The notes under the pieces: model-generated | What the model was told of the DNA's origin: nothing | The model's database searches: none | What the model saw: only the letters and a program-made list of their open reading frames with translations | Assembly: GCA_009617715.1 (NCBI GenBank) | Contig: VTFK01000156.1 | Location: 434,001 to 498,000 of the forward strand | DNA from: Plectrocnemia conspersa | Taxonomy: Eukaryota; Arthropoda; Insecta; Trichoptera; Polycentropodidae | Length of the DNA: 64,000 nt | Direction: 5' to 3' | Shown: in pieces, positions 41,201 through 49,105 of the stretch | Numbering within the stretch: the first letter of the stretch is position 1 | Layout of the letters: each line of letters begins with the position of its first letter | Translations under genes and position numbers: made by a program

Positions 41201-44200
41201 AAACGCAAATCGTTGACTAAACCGCAGTAATTAATTTATTATTAAAATTTCTTTCTGCCTTGCGTATTATTACTCTGACACATCGACTATCATAATTGTT
41301 ATAAAATTGAATCCGCCTTTCATTGATGCCACTATGAGCAATGGTTGTTTTTTTCACGATGCCAATTAGCCTAATTGCACTAATTCTAACAATTGTCCGA
41401 TTCGTTAGTTTAGAACTAGGCGAATAACGCGATTGTACGCACATTGTCTGCCATTGCGAAATTCTTATCGCGCTTATCAAGATAAAGGTAGTAAATACGT
41501 TACAAACGCTCGATAAAGCTTATTATATTACATGAATTCGATACCACAATTATTGAGAACAACTAAACGGTCCTTAAAAGCAGTTTCAATTTCTCGTCGT
41601 ATTCGTTGCACCTGAGTTTTATAAAACCTACTTATAATATAATATCAAATCTGTGGTGTATTTGTGGAATGTCGTTTTGTGCCTTTATAACGTTATAAAC
41701 TACTTGTATATGTACTATTTTTGTGCATAATGTTTATTTAGCCCATTATCGCGGAAAAAGTTCGACTGAATCATACTCGTAACAAGAAGTTTATTTCTGC
41801 TCTGCGTCCGAAACTCATGCCAAGAGTTGTGAGTGATTTTATTCGGAACGTTCGCTTCAAGGGCAATTCGAATTCATTTCGATGCGATCAATTGTTATTG
41901 ATGTAAATACAATTCGCTTTGTTTTTGTCTGTATACTGAACCCCTGAATACGTGGGCAGAACGAGACTAAATACGTAGTAGGGCTTCCAATACTGAATCA
42001 TATTTAACACAGATATTGGTTAAAATCAGATTAATTGGTAAATAAATTTAACACAGTTTAAAACTATCAATATAATATTTATTTTTTCATTTGTGATTAA
42101 CGTCATGCGTTACACACGGATCTTCGTGTTTATTATGTTATTGTCCTTTTTTTTTCGTCAAAAGAGTATTTATATAATATTATTGTTTTGGTAGCTAGAT
42201 GTTTGTTCATATTTATTTAATAAACCAAAATTTTTAAATTAATAATAATTAATAATTAAAGTTGAGTTATGTGTTAATTTATTGAAAAACACTCATTTTT
42301 CAACGAGTATGATGATATATATAGTATAAATGTAAAAAAAACATTAATGTTGAATGCCCACTTTCTTATCAATTATTAAAATCAAGTTTGATTAAAAATT
42401 TCGTCGACTCTGTCTATGCGTTCATTTTCTTTTTTGATTTGCAAGAAATTGCTATCATTACATTTATGTCTAAGTATCAAACTTGAATATGTTAAACTTT
42501 CAAGGTCACCTAGATATGTATAATTTTGCTGTAATAAAGCTATTTGCATATAACTGTCTTTATAAAATAAAACTAACCCACTATTTAAACTTCAAAAATA
42601 ACCAAATTTTTTTATAAATTAATGTTAAAAAAATAAATAAACAATAGCCATATATAATATATTTTTATATACACATATGTGAATAATATTACTTTACAAT
42701 TTACCACACAATGTTTCATATCATTTATTTAATTAATTGTTTTTATACTAATTTTGATGGTGTCAAAATTTGTACGAGTGCAACACATTTTATTTTATTA
42801 TTTATTGAACTAATCTAATTTTATATCTAACGATGATAATATAGTCCTTCTAAATTTTACTTCACTATCATTATTTACGAAAATTGTCTATCAAAATTGT
42901 CACCATTGATTAAAATGATCGTTTAAGACTGTCACAGAAAAAATGGCGTTTTGATAGACGTTATCATTTGTATGTGTACTAGTGAATGTTTTGATATTAA
43001 CAACAGTGGACGTGAGTGTTTTCCTACTTCTCTCCTAACTTCTCACAAAATTTTGTTTAGACCGTGCATTAAAAAATCTACTTAAAATATAAAAATATCC
43101 CAATAACTGGAACGTTATTTGTCAGAAAAATGCATTTTATTTAATGAAATACTATGAATCCTAATGAAATCGAAATATTAAAAAAATGACGTCCCTAATT
43201 TTAAACCAGAAATTCCCGGGTTTCCCTCAAAGAAAATTAAAAGAAAATAGTTTCGAATCTAACCTGAAAACATTTTTTTAAATTAGTCATTTCAGTGAAA
43301 TCATATTGGAATACATTTTCACCAGTAGATATATATTTTTACCAGATTATATGATTTCAACTTTTCCATATTTAGTAATATGTACATTTACATACATCAT
43401 TATTTATGTACATGCAATGTATAAATCTAACAGTGAATGTATATTTTTCAGTGAAGTTATATTTTCAATAGTTATGTCAAAATACATTTTTACCAGTGGA
43501 TACATATTTCTACTAGCGAAAATATAATTTAACGGATTTTAAAATATCTATGAAACGCAATTTGACAGTTGCGAAACGTCTATTTGCTGTTCAAACCCAA
43601 ACCTAACCTAATGAAAGTTATAAAACTAATTATTTCTGTAGAAATTTCATTAAGACAAGTCCAAGATAAAACTAAGCCAACTTATCTCTCAGGGAAAAAT
43701 GAGCGGAAGAAGAAGTACTGACTCGTTGCATCTCGCATATTGCTTCATAGTTTGCACATAGATATTACACTATGTTTTAAAATTATGATAGCTTTCCTTA
43801 CCGATATTATTACGGACTTCTTATATGAAAGTATTGGTCAAAGTATATTCAAATCGAATTTTGGTCAATAGGAGGGCGCAAAAACAATTATCACTTCTTA
43901 GAAGTCAAAAATTCACGTCAAAAGCAATAAAATCGCGCCGTCGCCGTCGCAGTGGGAACGCTCGGTAACGAGCGTTCCCACTGCGACGGCGACGGCGCGA
44001 TTTTATTGCTTTTGACGTGAATTTTTGACTTCTGAGAAGAGATAATTGTTTTTTGCGCTCTCCTATTGGTCAAAATTCGATTTAGATATGCTTCATTTTG
44101 CTTCCCACTTATTTTAAGTCGTAATATTGTTATAAAAGTCTTAATATGAATGCTACATAACCGAGCGTTTTCACTGCAAATGTGACGGCACGCTTTTATT

Positions 44201-47200
44201 GCGTTTGAAGTGAATTCTAAACAGAGACGTCATTTGATTGGGGAACAGGTAGACGAATTTGTCCCTCTCCTTTGAATTTGCTTAATAAAATCGAAACATG
44301 ACTGGTCAATTTTTGCCCTTTCCCTGGAAAAAGCCTTTCTTTATGTGAGATACATTCCCTTTCGCTCGCTCTTGCGTTAAGTGACGAGAGTAAATGAGAG
44401 ATACGGGCGTGCGTTACATGCGTTCCGCACGTCCACTTCTTCTCACTCACTCTCGTCACTTAACACGCGAGCAAGCGAAAGGAAATGTATCCCACCATAC
44501 GCGCCTGGTCCTTGCTCAATAAAGTTAAAATCTCACATGAATAAATTTATAATGTATACGTAAATTTTATGATTATATAAAGATGTTAGAAGGAAAGGGG
44601 TTAGCCACATTCTGCTAATTATTCTCAGTGTAAAAGTACCATATTTTAAAATGTTTTAAACTCAAGTATCATATTTTTTTCTGAGCAATATATACATCTC
44701 ACAATGTTCTTACATTAAAATCGCGATTTACGAAAATTTTGACTCCATGGTTATTTCTCAATCAATAACGCAAATTTTCAGGAATCAGATTATAAAACTA
44801 AACGAACTAAGAATCAAGCTCAAATAATTTTTGGACGTTTTCAAGAAAATAAAATTAACATCGCAGTGCCAAAAGTTGTGATTTATATCACAATGGCTGC
44901 GTTTTCCCACATGTACCACCTGAACTCTGACACCCAGTCGTGTTTTATTATATCGTAATTCCATTAAAGACTTCATTGTTTGCAGCGTCGTTATTATTAT
45001 TAAATTGCTTCTATATATCGGTAACACTTTGTGCGTGTGCGGAGACGAGTGAAAGTTTAACGGGCGGGTCGACTTCTTCACTATAGACGTGGTGTAAAAG
45101 AATGCATGTTATTAATTTCAACTCTTCTTTCACAGGTGCAACTGCTGCAGCAACAAATGACGTCTCTGGTGGACACTCAGAGCACGGCCGACGATCGATA
45201 TGCCAGAGCCAAAGCGGATAATGCTGTCTTACAGGCCAAAGTTCACATGTTGGAAGAGCAACTCAGAGATGTAAGAATATAAAAATATGATATTGCTGTT
45301 TCTCGGCTGTGGGCTGAAACGGAGTGTAGCGTTGCCGTTTGTCATACCAATGCCACTACAAAGTATACTAATCCATTATTATTTTAATCCAGATTGAAGT
45401 GAAATGCGACGATCGGATCAGCGAAGAGCAGAGAAGGTGTCGTGAAGCAATACAGAGGATAGAGAGGGATAGGGACTCGCAAGTTGAGAATCTCAATATG
45501 AGATTAATGTCTTCTGAAGCAGAGGTCGGCAATCTCAAACAAGAGGTCGGTCGACTTCGAGGCGTATCCGAAGGCTTAAAGCTCGGAGCTGATGCCGAGG
45601 CTCAAAAATTGCATGACGCACAAGACACGGTGGCCTCCATCGCGCAAGAGCTGAAACAGACTAAAGAATTACATAGGAGGTAAAGAAGATTATTTAATTT
45701 GCGTGAAACTGTGTAAACTTTGGTTATAAATATTGGGTTTAAATTTTTAGAGAGAAAGATGCTCATGAAGCCACTACTAGAATAATGTGCGATCTTCAGC
45801 GAGAATTGGAACGAGTCAGAGGAGAGTTGGCCAGTAAAGAAAAGCGAGGTTTAGATAATGGGCACGAATGGGATGAGCCGGTCTCACCGCATTTGCTGCG
45901 GTTAGAAGAATTGCACCAAGATCTTAATAGGCTGAGGCAGGAGAATAAAGGTATATTATCATTTATGATATTGTTCTTATTTATAGCAGTTTTTTAAATA
46001 AATGAAAAAGCTTCTCAGGATTTTAAAAAGTCGTGTATCTTTATATAGCTCTGTAAATACTCATTCCAGTTGTTCATAGTTTTATGTATGTTTTATATAT
46101 AAAATCATATGGGAATACATTTTCACCCGTAGATATGCATATAATTTATCTGATAGGTGCAAATTAAATTTTATGCTACTCTAAATTTGACAGGCATGAA
46201 AAGTGTAGAAAGCAACATGAGTGGTGGTCTTCGACTGACGGTTGTGACCGCCACTTGTTGAATCCAAAATGTTCTGAACTTATCAGATTACCGGATCATC
46301 TGCGCAGTGAATAAATACAGTTTCATTAATATTGTCCAGCGAAATTAAAAATCAATTGTTCTATACATTTTAATTGGCCTAGTTAGTGAAATTATATTTT
46401 ACTGTGAAAATATAACTTTACTGAAAAATATACATTCACTGTAACATATACACAAAATTGACTGATGCTTCTTTAAAATTAAGTCTATAAAGTAAAGATA
46501 TACAAGGGTAGTAAAAAATGGAATGGAATTTTGTTTTGCTCGATTAGCAACACTGTCGTCCACCAGTCGTAAGAAATTTCTTATGTTCTTTCAATGATCC
46601 CTTTATTCTGTGCGTAATAATTGATGAACTTTAGCCGATAAAGAGACTTTTATTATGATGATGTTAGAATCCAGATACTAGTTTCCAAGCATACAAAATG
46701 TACTGATCAATATGTTAAAAAATAAATAAGCTTTGTACCTTTGCTTTCCGAATGTTCTTTATACAAAAAAGTAATTTAATTTTATATCATACGAAAAAGT
46801 GACTATAATTTCTGATCATATTGTTGTTATTGCATATATAGGCAACAGAATGCTTGAATTCTTATAAGATGGTAACAAGAACGATCGTCATTGACATTGT
46901 CGTTTATGGAATTCGTGATATCCTCCGCCAGCTGTTGTACTGTTTTAATTTAAATTCAAGACCTACTCCATTGCATAGTATAATATTCATAAATAGTAAT
47001 AGGATCTGTTTACAAAAATAAAGATAAATGTAAAAGTTGATACTATACAGCGCAGGAGATGCTTATAAATGTATGTATGTGTATTTTAAAAAGAAATATT
47101 TTTTCAGATTTATCAGAAGCTCACGAAGAACTTCAAGCTCAGATGTTAACTAAAGGACTGGAAACTGGTCGTTCTTTGCTCGGACCGCCGCCACAGAGCA

Positions 47201-48097
47201 GTCTAGCGGCAGAACTCACCGAAATGACCAACGATCAGGTATAAAGATTGTTTTTCCCAAACTTTAAAGTACGGTTAACGGTATCTTAATAATTATTTGC
47301 TATTTAAAAACGCCAAATAGTATTTTGTGTTCACTAACTAGCTTTTTAAATATACCATGTATTTGCCAACGTGAAGTATTTATTAGCCGCACTTAAGTAT
47401 ATGAGTATGGTAAAGCGCACAATTAAAATTATTATTTATTTACAAAGTTAATTAGCTGCAAAATGTTTTAATTTGTCTAAATTGCCGAATTTAAATCGAA
47501 TACATATGAATTTTGTCATTAGCGGCTTTTTTATTTATATTTTGCAGTTTGATGGTTATGCACATGACGAATACAACACACATAATGAGGAGGTATGATA
47601 TAAACGTGTGTTAACACGACTGCATGATACGTGTGGTGTTGGAATCTTGATTTTTCTACACTTTACAGAAAATTTAACCTGCAGTAGCTGTATATTAACA
47701 AATGATTGTTCTTTACTCTATATACATCTGTAGTACTAAAATTTAATACATAGTTTTTCTAAAACACTTGATACTAACATACAGTTGAACAATTGACAAG
47801 AATTATGTTTACTAATTAATCTTTAGGAATGTAATGATATGTTCAAAAACAATTAAAGAATACTTATTATCTTGTATACATAAGTTCCTATTTAGTTTAC
47901 AACTGAACTGATACATAACTCTTCGTTAATAAATATTAAAAAAATAATTATGTTTCAATTATAAATTTCAGATGCAGAAAGCGCTCAAAGAACAGCAAGA
48001 AGTCAATTGTCAGCTTAGATCTTATATAGATGGTATATTATTACAAATTGTAGAAAATTATCCACAATTATTAGAAGTCAAACAGAAAGCGTCATAA
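13572..48097 (+). CDS. nuf: Rab11 family-interacting protein 3/4 homologue (nuclear fallout)
   Basis: Effector of Rab11 GTPase. In Drosophila, Nuf moves recycling-endosome membrane to the centrosome and cleavage furrow; vertebrate FIP3/FIP4 do the same in cytokinesis. Coding exons: 13589-13657, 13733-13881, 13970-14050, 14168-14212, 31854-31892, 32230-32347, 45136-45270, 45393-45679, 45751-45950, 47108-47238, 47548-47592, 47972-48097. All junctions are GT..AG, and codon phases agree throughout, giving 474 aa plus TAA. Residues 1-167 are low-complexity and Ser-rich. Residues about 168-418 are heptad-rich coiled coil. The C-terminus has the Rab11-binding motif [19 protein letters not shown] (residues 451-469). 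The length is close to that of Drosophila Nuf. I used the ATG pair at 13589/13592 because the frame opens there, but the frame stays open to the acceptor, so upstream coding is possible. Confidence 0.9.
14213..17780 (+). other. nuf intron, 5' part
   Basis: AT-rich intronic DNA with microsatellite-like tracts of TA and TATG/CATA (for example around 15010-15040 and 16450). No exon or recognisable repeat could be supported. The open frames near 16750-17140 have only chance composition. Confidence 0.5.
17785..18475. repeat. Foldback-like element, full copy
   Basis: The left part (about 17790-17900) is built from repeated units of the form GGTCAGAATTTATATTAAAT / CCAGAATAAATATTAGAT. The right part (about 18255-18470) carries the same units in reverse complement, ending AAATTCTGACCAT. 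The middle (about 18000-18140) is a GC-richer core with GCTGCCGCTCTGTC, ATTCCCGCTTCGTTCGTC and GAGCGAGATATTTTAT. A second copy lies at 39033-39545 and a core fragment near 26528. Inverted ends made of tandem subrepeats resemble Foldback-type elements. No coding sequence is present. Confidence 0.65.
18476..19270 (+). other. nuf intron sequence
   Basis: AT-rich; I see no gene or repeat that I can support. It leads into the TATA-like element at 19271. Confidence 0.4.
19271..19483 (+). CDS. Candidate alternative promoter and first exon inside nuf intron
   Basis: A consensus TATA element (TATATAAAAAG, 19271-19282) is followed about 80 bases later by an ATG at 19361. The frame is open for exactly 41 codons to a donor-like AAG|GTATGC at 19484. 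The peptide begins [20 protein letters not shown] and ends [12 protein letters not shown]. The exon ends in phase 0, which would fit the nuf exon at 45136 but not the next constitutive exon at 31854 (phase 2). It could also be chance, or a small nested gene. I do not recognise the peptide. Confidence 0.22.
19484..22555 (+). other. nuf intron, no supported gene
   Basis: A GC-richer, CpG-containing patch at about 19490-19830 holds two related lines (ACGGTATCGCTACGGCCAA near 19793 and ACGGTATTGCTATGGCCAA near 19900), a diverged direct repeat about 100 bases apart. A compact hairpin lies at 20745-20779. The rest is AT-rich. Confidence 0.45.
20745..20779. repeat. 15-bp hairpin with 5-base loop
   Basis: ACAGCTTTCAACAGG pairs with CCTGTTAAAAGCTGT with one mismatch around the loop CCCAC, directly after a run of 13 T. 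No flanking gene explains it. Too short for a typical microRNA precursor. Confidence 0.6.
22560..23490 (+). pseudogene. Decayed Tc1/mariner-type transposase with FTPE-type N-terminus
   Basis: Starting at the ATG at 22652, the reading begins [10 protein letters not shown], matching the N-terminus of insect IS630/Tc1/mariner-type transposases that carry the DUF4817-like helix-turn-helix. Multiple stops and frameshifts follow. Further on, recognisable catalytic-domain pieces remain in shifting frames: [41 protein letters not shown] and [12 protein letters not shown]. In [13 protein letters not shown] the usual QQDGATCHTA is altered. In the plain reading WFQHD keeps the aspartate. About 280 codons of an expected 330-350 are traceable. 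Upstream, GAATTGGCAACACTTTTTCC may belong to the terminus; an inverted related piece occurs at 33800-33835. Confidence 0.8.
23540..24400 (+). pseudogene. Mariner transposase remnant, 5' end truncated
   Basis: It is homologous to 2590-3250 but retains the catalytic half. The HTH piece is at 23640-23750. The DDE signature is readable near 24030-24160 as [17 protein letters not shown] and [17 protein letters not shown], against the family consensus HQDNARPH..PHPPYSPDLAPSDYHLF. Several stops and frameshifts break it. It ends with ACAACCTGATAT, the same terminus as the deleted copy. The outermost 80-90 bases of the 5' end are missing; the preceding transposase remnant abuts it instead, suggesting insertion or recombination at that point. 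Confidence 0.8.
24490..24745 (+). pseudogene. Non-LTR retrotransposon C-terminal remnant
   Basis: Readable in shifting plus-strand frames: [16 protein letters not shown] then [21 protein letters not shown]. These match the end of insect endonuclease-reverse transcriptase proteins, where EMW.YRRML is followed by RRKTEYLGHI.RG.KY. Only the final roughly 70 codons remain, with frame breaks and no reverse transcriptase core. This differs from the LINE at 30230-31030. Confidence 0.6.
24746..26714 (+). other. nuf intron with small repeat fragment
   Basis: AT-rich. A GC-richer patch at 25020-25260 has a short open frame ([20 protein letters not shown]) without convincing splice borders. At about 26528-26575 the block TGCTCGCTCGCACCTAA is a fragment of the foldback-like family (compare 39428-39475). 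Confidence 0.45.
26715..27430 (+). repeat. Intronic repeat family X, copy A
   Basis: It begins in the conserved arm (TTTTATTGCTTTTGACGTGA and TTCTGAGAAGTGATAATTG), followed by the CAAAATTCG block, a GGTTTGGGTTTGAACAGC block and a TTTCATAGACATTTTAGAGC block. Next come modules of the ACTGGTAAAATGTATT type and finally TTTCACTGAAATGGCATAAT. Only one half of the terminal palindrome is present. Related copies lie at 35355, 43080, 46085 and 55290. No coding capacity is seen, so a non-autonomous DNA element is likely. Confidence 0.7.
27431..29429 (+). other. nuf intron with an LTR-like GC-richer block
   Basis: The block 27600-27850 is GC-richer and ends with a promoter-like GTATAAAAACAGGAACACA (27813-27832), the look of an LTR or promoter fragment. 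Its minus strand is open for 77 codons, which I regard as composition. A second GC-richer stretch (28020-28450) holds nothing recognisable. Confidence 0.35.
29430..30110 (-). repeat. LINE 3'-region repeat, copies of two blocks
   Basis: The block 29430-29690 is related to 58640-58870; both contain CGCAGCCA or TGCAGCCA, GACGCCGGAAAGCTGGTAA or its variant, and GGTGGAGAAGCTGGCG or its variant. The block 29757-30110 is related to 1-320. Because a minus-strand reverse transcriptase remnant lies just upstream in that orientation (30230-31030), these blocks are best read as the 3' end of that LINE family. A minus-strand open frame (29818-30033) may be the decayed C-terminus. Confidence 0.55.
30230..31030 (-). 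pseudogene. Jockey-like LINE reverse transcriptase remnant
   Basis: On the minus strand, 30970-30900 reads [20 protein letters not shown], matching the NYRPISLLS..SKVFEKII reverse-transcriptase block. About 220 codons later, 30400-30235 reads [20 protein letters not shown] and [17 protein letters not shown], matching the thumb region (LY..LVRS.LEY.S.VW) of jockey-type non-LTR retrotransposons. The spacing is as expected for a full reverse transcriptase. Stops and frameshifts destroy it, and the FADD catalytic motif was not readable. Confidence 0.7.
31854..32347 (+). CDS. nuf: nuf exons 5 and 6
   Basis: Exon 31854-31892 ([12 protein letters not shown]) and exon 32230-32347 ([19 protein letters not shown] through VQGLSYK) bring the frame to phase 0. 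The serine-rich [12 protein letters not shown] stretch followed by the acidic [17 protein letters not shown] resembles the conserved linker just before the coiled coil in FIP3/4 and Nuf. The 39-base exon between large introns could be skipped: it is a multiple of three, so skipping keeps the frame. Confidence 0.85.
32348..33790 (+). other. nuf intron, no supported feature
   Basis: Contains a small palindrome GGGAAGTCGAGCTTCCC (32580-32596) and a GC-richer patch (32700-33100) with chance open frames on both strands. Nothing recognisable. Confidence 0.4.
33795..33840 (-). repeat. Solo end related to the 22.56 kb transposon
   Basis: GGAAAAAGTGTTGCCAATTG (33804 onward) is the reverse complement of the block near 22590-22612 (CAATTGGCAACACTTTTTCC type) that precedes the FTPE-type transposase remnant. 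This may be an isolated terminal repeat or a MITE end. Confidence 0.4.
34250..34560 (+). repeat. GC-rich retroposon-like block with trinucleotide tail
   Basis: A GC-rich stretch (TCCGGGGAGGGCGTGAACAC, then GGAGGAAGTCCTCCTCC) is followed by AT-richer sequence and the tail ATGATGATGATAATAATAA. GC-rich bodies ending in simple trinucleotide tails are typical of SINE or LINE 3' ends. Only one copy was noticed in the window, so family membership is unproven. Confidence 0.3.
34561..35354 (+). other. nuf intron, AT-rich
   Basis: No gene or repeat that I can support. Confidence 0.45.
35355..36240 (+). repeat. Intronic repeat family X, copy B
   Basis: It begins with a short palindrome: GTCAAAAATTCACGTCAAAA..AAATCG faces CGATTTTTTGC..TTTGACGTGAATTTTTGAC across CCGTCGCCGA. 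It then follows the family body (AAAATTCGATTTGAATATAC, GTTTGAACAGCAAGTAGATG, ACTAGTGAAAATGTATT, TTTCACTGAAATGACATAAT). It ends past 36200 with a G/C-run block (GTGGGGGAGC and CTGCCCCCCAAA). No coding sequence. Confidence 0.7.
36241..37220 (+). other. nuf intron, no supported feature
   Basis: AT-rich sequence before the GC-rich region at 37.2 kb. Nothing recognisable. Confidence 0.45.
37221..38038 (+). promoter_or_regulatory. GC-rich internal promoter region of nuf
   Basis: A CpG-rich block of about 800 bases runs up to the ATG at 38039. Initiator-like TCAGTA occurs at about 37647 and 38000. A short upstream frame, ATGAGCTCTAAGCGGCGATAG, begins at about 38014 and stops just before the main ATG, so translation of the downstream isoform could be tempered by it. 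The open frame at 37318-37701 is read as composition, not a gene. Confidence 0.5.
38039..38293 (+). CDS. nuf: Alternative first coding exon of nuf (short isoform)
   Basis: Eighty-five codons from ATG, open to a donor CAA|GTATGC at 38294, ending in phase 0. This matches the phase of the nuf exon at 45136, giving ..[13 protein letters not shown].. and a 392-aa isoform. The peptide is acidic and structured-looking at its start ([20 protein letters not shown], then [15 protein letters not shown]), then Ser/Pro-rich ([20 protein letters not shown]). It has clear coding composition and sits behind a GC-rich region. It would swap the 167 N-terminal residues of the long form while keeping the full coiled coil and Rab11-binding end. 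I do not recognise a domain in it. Confidence 0.65.
38294..39032 (+). other. nuf intron, AT-rich
   Basis: Non-coding. Open frames here run past the splice donor of the alternative exon and are chance. Confidence 0.45.
39033..39545. repeat. Foldback-like element, second copy
   Basis: It starts with the same subrepeats as 17785 (GGTCAGAATTTATATTAAAA, TCAGAATATAAGCGGCCAGA). It continues through the shared core (GCTGCCGCTCTGTCATTATT, CCCGCTTCGTTCGTC) to GAGCGAGATATTTTATTAGA. This copy lacks the inverted right-hand subrepeats and instead has an extra segment with CTTGCTCGCACCTAACCTGT. Confidence 0.6.
39688..40053 (+). pseudogene. hAT-like transposase C-terminal remnant
   Basis: One plus-strand frame reads [11 protein letters not shown], stop, [18 protein letters not shown], stop, then 83 open codons ending in TAG. 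Those codons include [35 protein letters not shown] and [17 protein letters not shown], then [11 protein letters not shown]. The pattern (..RF..L..FELL....Y..NFP..L...L...YG..FD...LKNEL..LY) is that of hAT-type transposases related to ZMYM1/DUF4371 proteins. It is a broken copy, with an in-frame stop at two places, no start and no N-terminal zinc finger. Confidence 0.6.
40054..43079 (+). other. nuf intron, no supported feature
   Basis: AT-rich; open frames such as 41217-41480 (minus) have no supporting signals. Confidence 0.45.
43080..44079 (-). repeat. Intronic repeat family X, copy C, with long palindrome
   Basis: The family body runs in reverse orientation (43270-43850), ending in a near-perfect palindrome at 43855-44079. 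Left arm 43855-43964 and right arm 43969-44079 are reverse complements around the four-base centre GTAA. The innermost roughly 65 bases of each arm (GAAGTCAAAAATTCACGTCA through GTCGCAGTGGGAACGCTCG) match perfectly, and the outer part differs by a few bases. At the other end, AAAATGACGTCCCTAATTTT (43185 on) resembles the end of copy E. Confidence 0.75.
44345..44497. repeat. Large imperfect hairpin, about 54-bp arms
   Basis: GTGAGATACATTCCCTTTCG.. through GTTAAGTGACGAGAGTAAAT (44345-44400) pairs with 44442-44497, which reads CTCACTCACTCTCGTCACTT and onward. The loop itself contains a further short stem (GGGCGTGCG against CGCACGTCC). A half-site relative (CGCGTGTTAAGTGACGACAG) lies at 59146-59167. 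Direct repeats of AATAAA-containing sequence flank it (44278 and 44517). It looks like a small foldback or MITE; no coding sequence. Confidence 0.65.
44498..45135 (+). other. nuf intron before the coiled-coil exons
   Basis: AT-rich, ending in the acceptor TTCTTTCACAG at 45135. Nothing else supported. Confidence 0.5.
45136..45950 (+). CDS. nuf: nuf coiled-coil exons 7-9
   Basis: Exons 45136-45270, 45393-45679 and 45751-45950 encode [20 protein letters not shown].. through LNRLRQENK. This is an unbroken heptad-rich segment of about 207 residues, high in Glu, Arg, Leu and Gln. It corresponds to the dimerising coiled coil of class II Rab11-FIPs. The exon at 45136 starts in phase 0, so both the long form and the 38039 form can enter here. 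Confidence 0.92.
46085..46440 (-). repeat. Intronic repeat family X, partial copy D
   Basis: Only body modules remain: GGGAATACATTTTCACCCGT, then GTGAAATTATATTTTACTGT and CTGAAAAATATACATTCACT. Both palindromic arms are absent. Confidence 0.5.
46441..47107 (+). other. nuf intron, no supported feature
   Basis: AT-rich sequence up to the acceptor TTTTTTCAG at 47107. Confidence 0.45.
47108..48097 (+). CDS. nuf: nuf 3' exons with Rab11-binding domain
   Basis: Exon 47108-47238 ([18 protein letters not shown] and onward), exon 47548-47592 ([15 protein letters not shown]) and exon 47972-48097 ([20 protein letters not shown], then [24 protein letters not shown]). The last block is the Rab11-binding domain, with the hydrophobic ridge Y-I-D-x-I-L-x-x-I and the hook P-x-L-L-E-V typical of FIPs. 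The 45-base exon keeps frame and could be alternatively spliced. Confidence 0.93.
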
Positions 48098-49051
48098 CAG
48101 TTACATTCTTATTAATATTTATGATCTGAAAATTGTTATTCAGCCTATTTTTATTATGTATAGTTAATATGTAACAACGATTTTAAACTAATGCCTGTAT
48201 TATTATGTATTTTTGTATATATCTACTTATTAGGCTTAACAGTTTTTAATTAATATTTTATTTGTTTTGTGTTTTATTTTTAAAAAAATATTTATTCAAT
48301 ATCTTCAATTATTTTTATTAAAATTGGTTTTATTATGATTTTATCAATCATGCTTTTTTATTTTGTCAGCCGTCCAGTAATGATAAGTTTTAAAAAATGT
48401 GAATAAGTATTAAACACTTGCCATTGTTTGCTTATTCCGAAACATTATTGATAAGCAAATCCTTTGGTATTGATCGTTTGTAAAACATACTGAAGGTTTT
48501 CTTTAAAGTTACCTTTTTAAATGTCAAATGTGTAAAAAATGTGATTAAGTTGTGTGAACATTCTAAATCAGTATTACAAAAAAAAATGTAATAATTTTAT
48601 TAAGCAAAGTATGAAATTTTGTTCATATAGAATTGTGTTATATGTAAAGTGCCTAATTTGATATGATTATAATAACATTGTAAAGAAACGGTGCATTGTT
48701 GAAAATTAACTTAGAAAGATGAAAGACTGGTTTTATTGAAAATTATTAGCAAAAGGAATGCTTTAATATATTGTATAAATATACATATACACCTAAGTAA
48801 TAAATTGTAAAAGCTATTATGTTGTTTGATAATGTAACAATGTTGAAATGATTTACATTTATTTTAAAATTAATTGTTAAATTTATATAGTGCGATAATA
48901 TATATGATATATATACATACGAAATGTAATAATTGCAATTGTGATATATATAAATCATTTTATATGCATTTTTCTAATCTTATATTCATTCAAAAATAAT
49001 TAACATCAATGCATACCTATGTAAAAGAGAAATATAATATTTTTTAATAAA
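48098..49051 (+). other. nuf: nuf 3' UTR and polyadenylation signal
   Basis: AT-rich 3' flank. AATAAA at 49046-49051 is a candidate polyadenylation signal. It lies beyond the Fbf1 signal on the opposite strand, so the two convergent transcripts may end within a few tens of bases of each other or overlap. Confidence 0.4.
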
Positions 49052-49076
49052 GCGAAATATTTACATATAAACTTTT

Positions 49077-49082
49077 TTTATT
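49077..49082 (-). terminator. Fbf1 polyadenylation signal
   Basis: AATAAA on the minus strand, about 24 bases past the Fbf1 stop codon (49106-49108). This implies a very short 3' UTR. Confidence 0.45.
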
Positions 49083-49105
49083 ATGAATCACATACATACA
49101 TAAGA

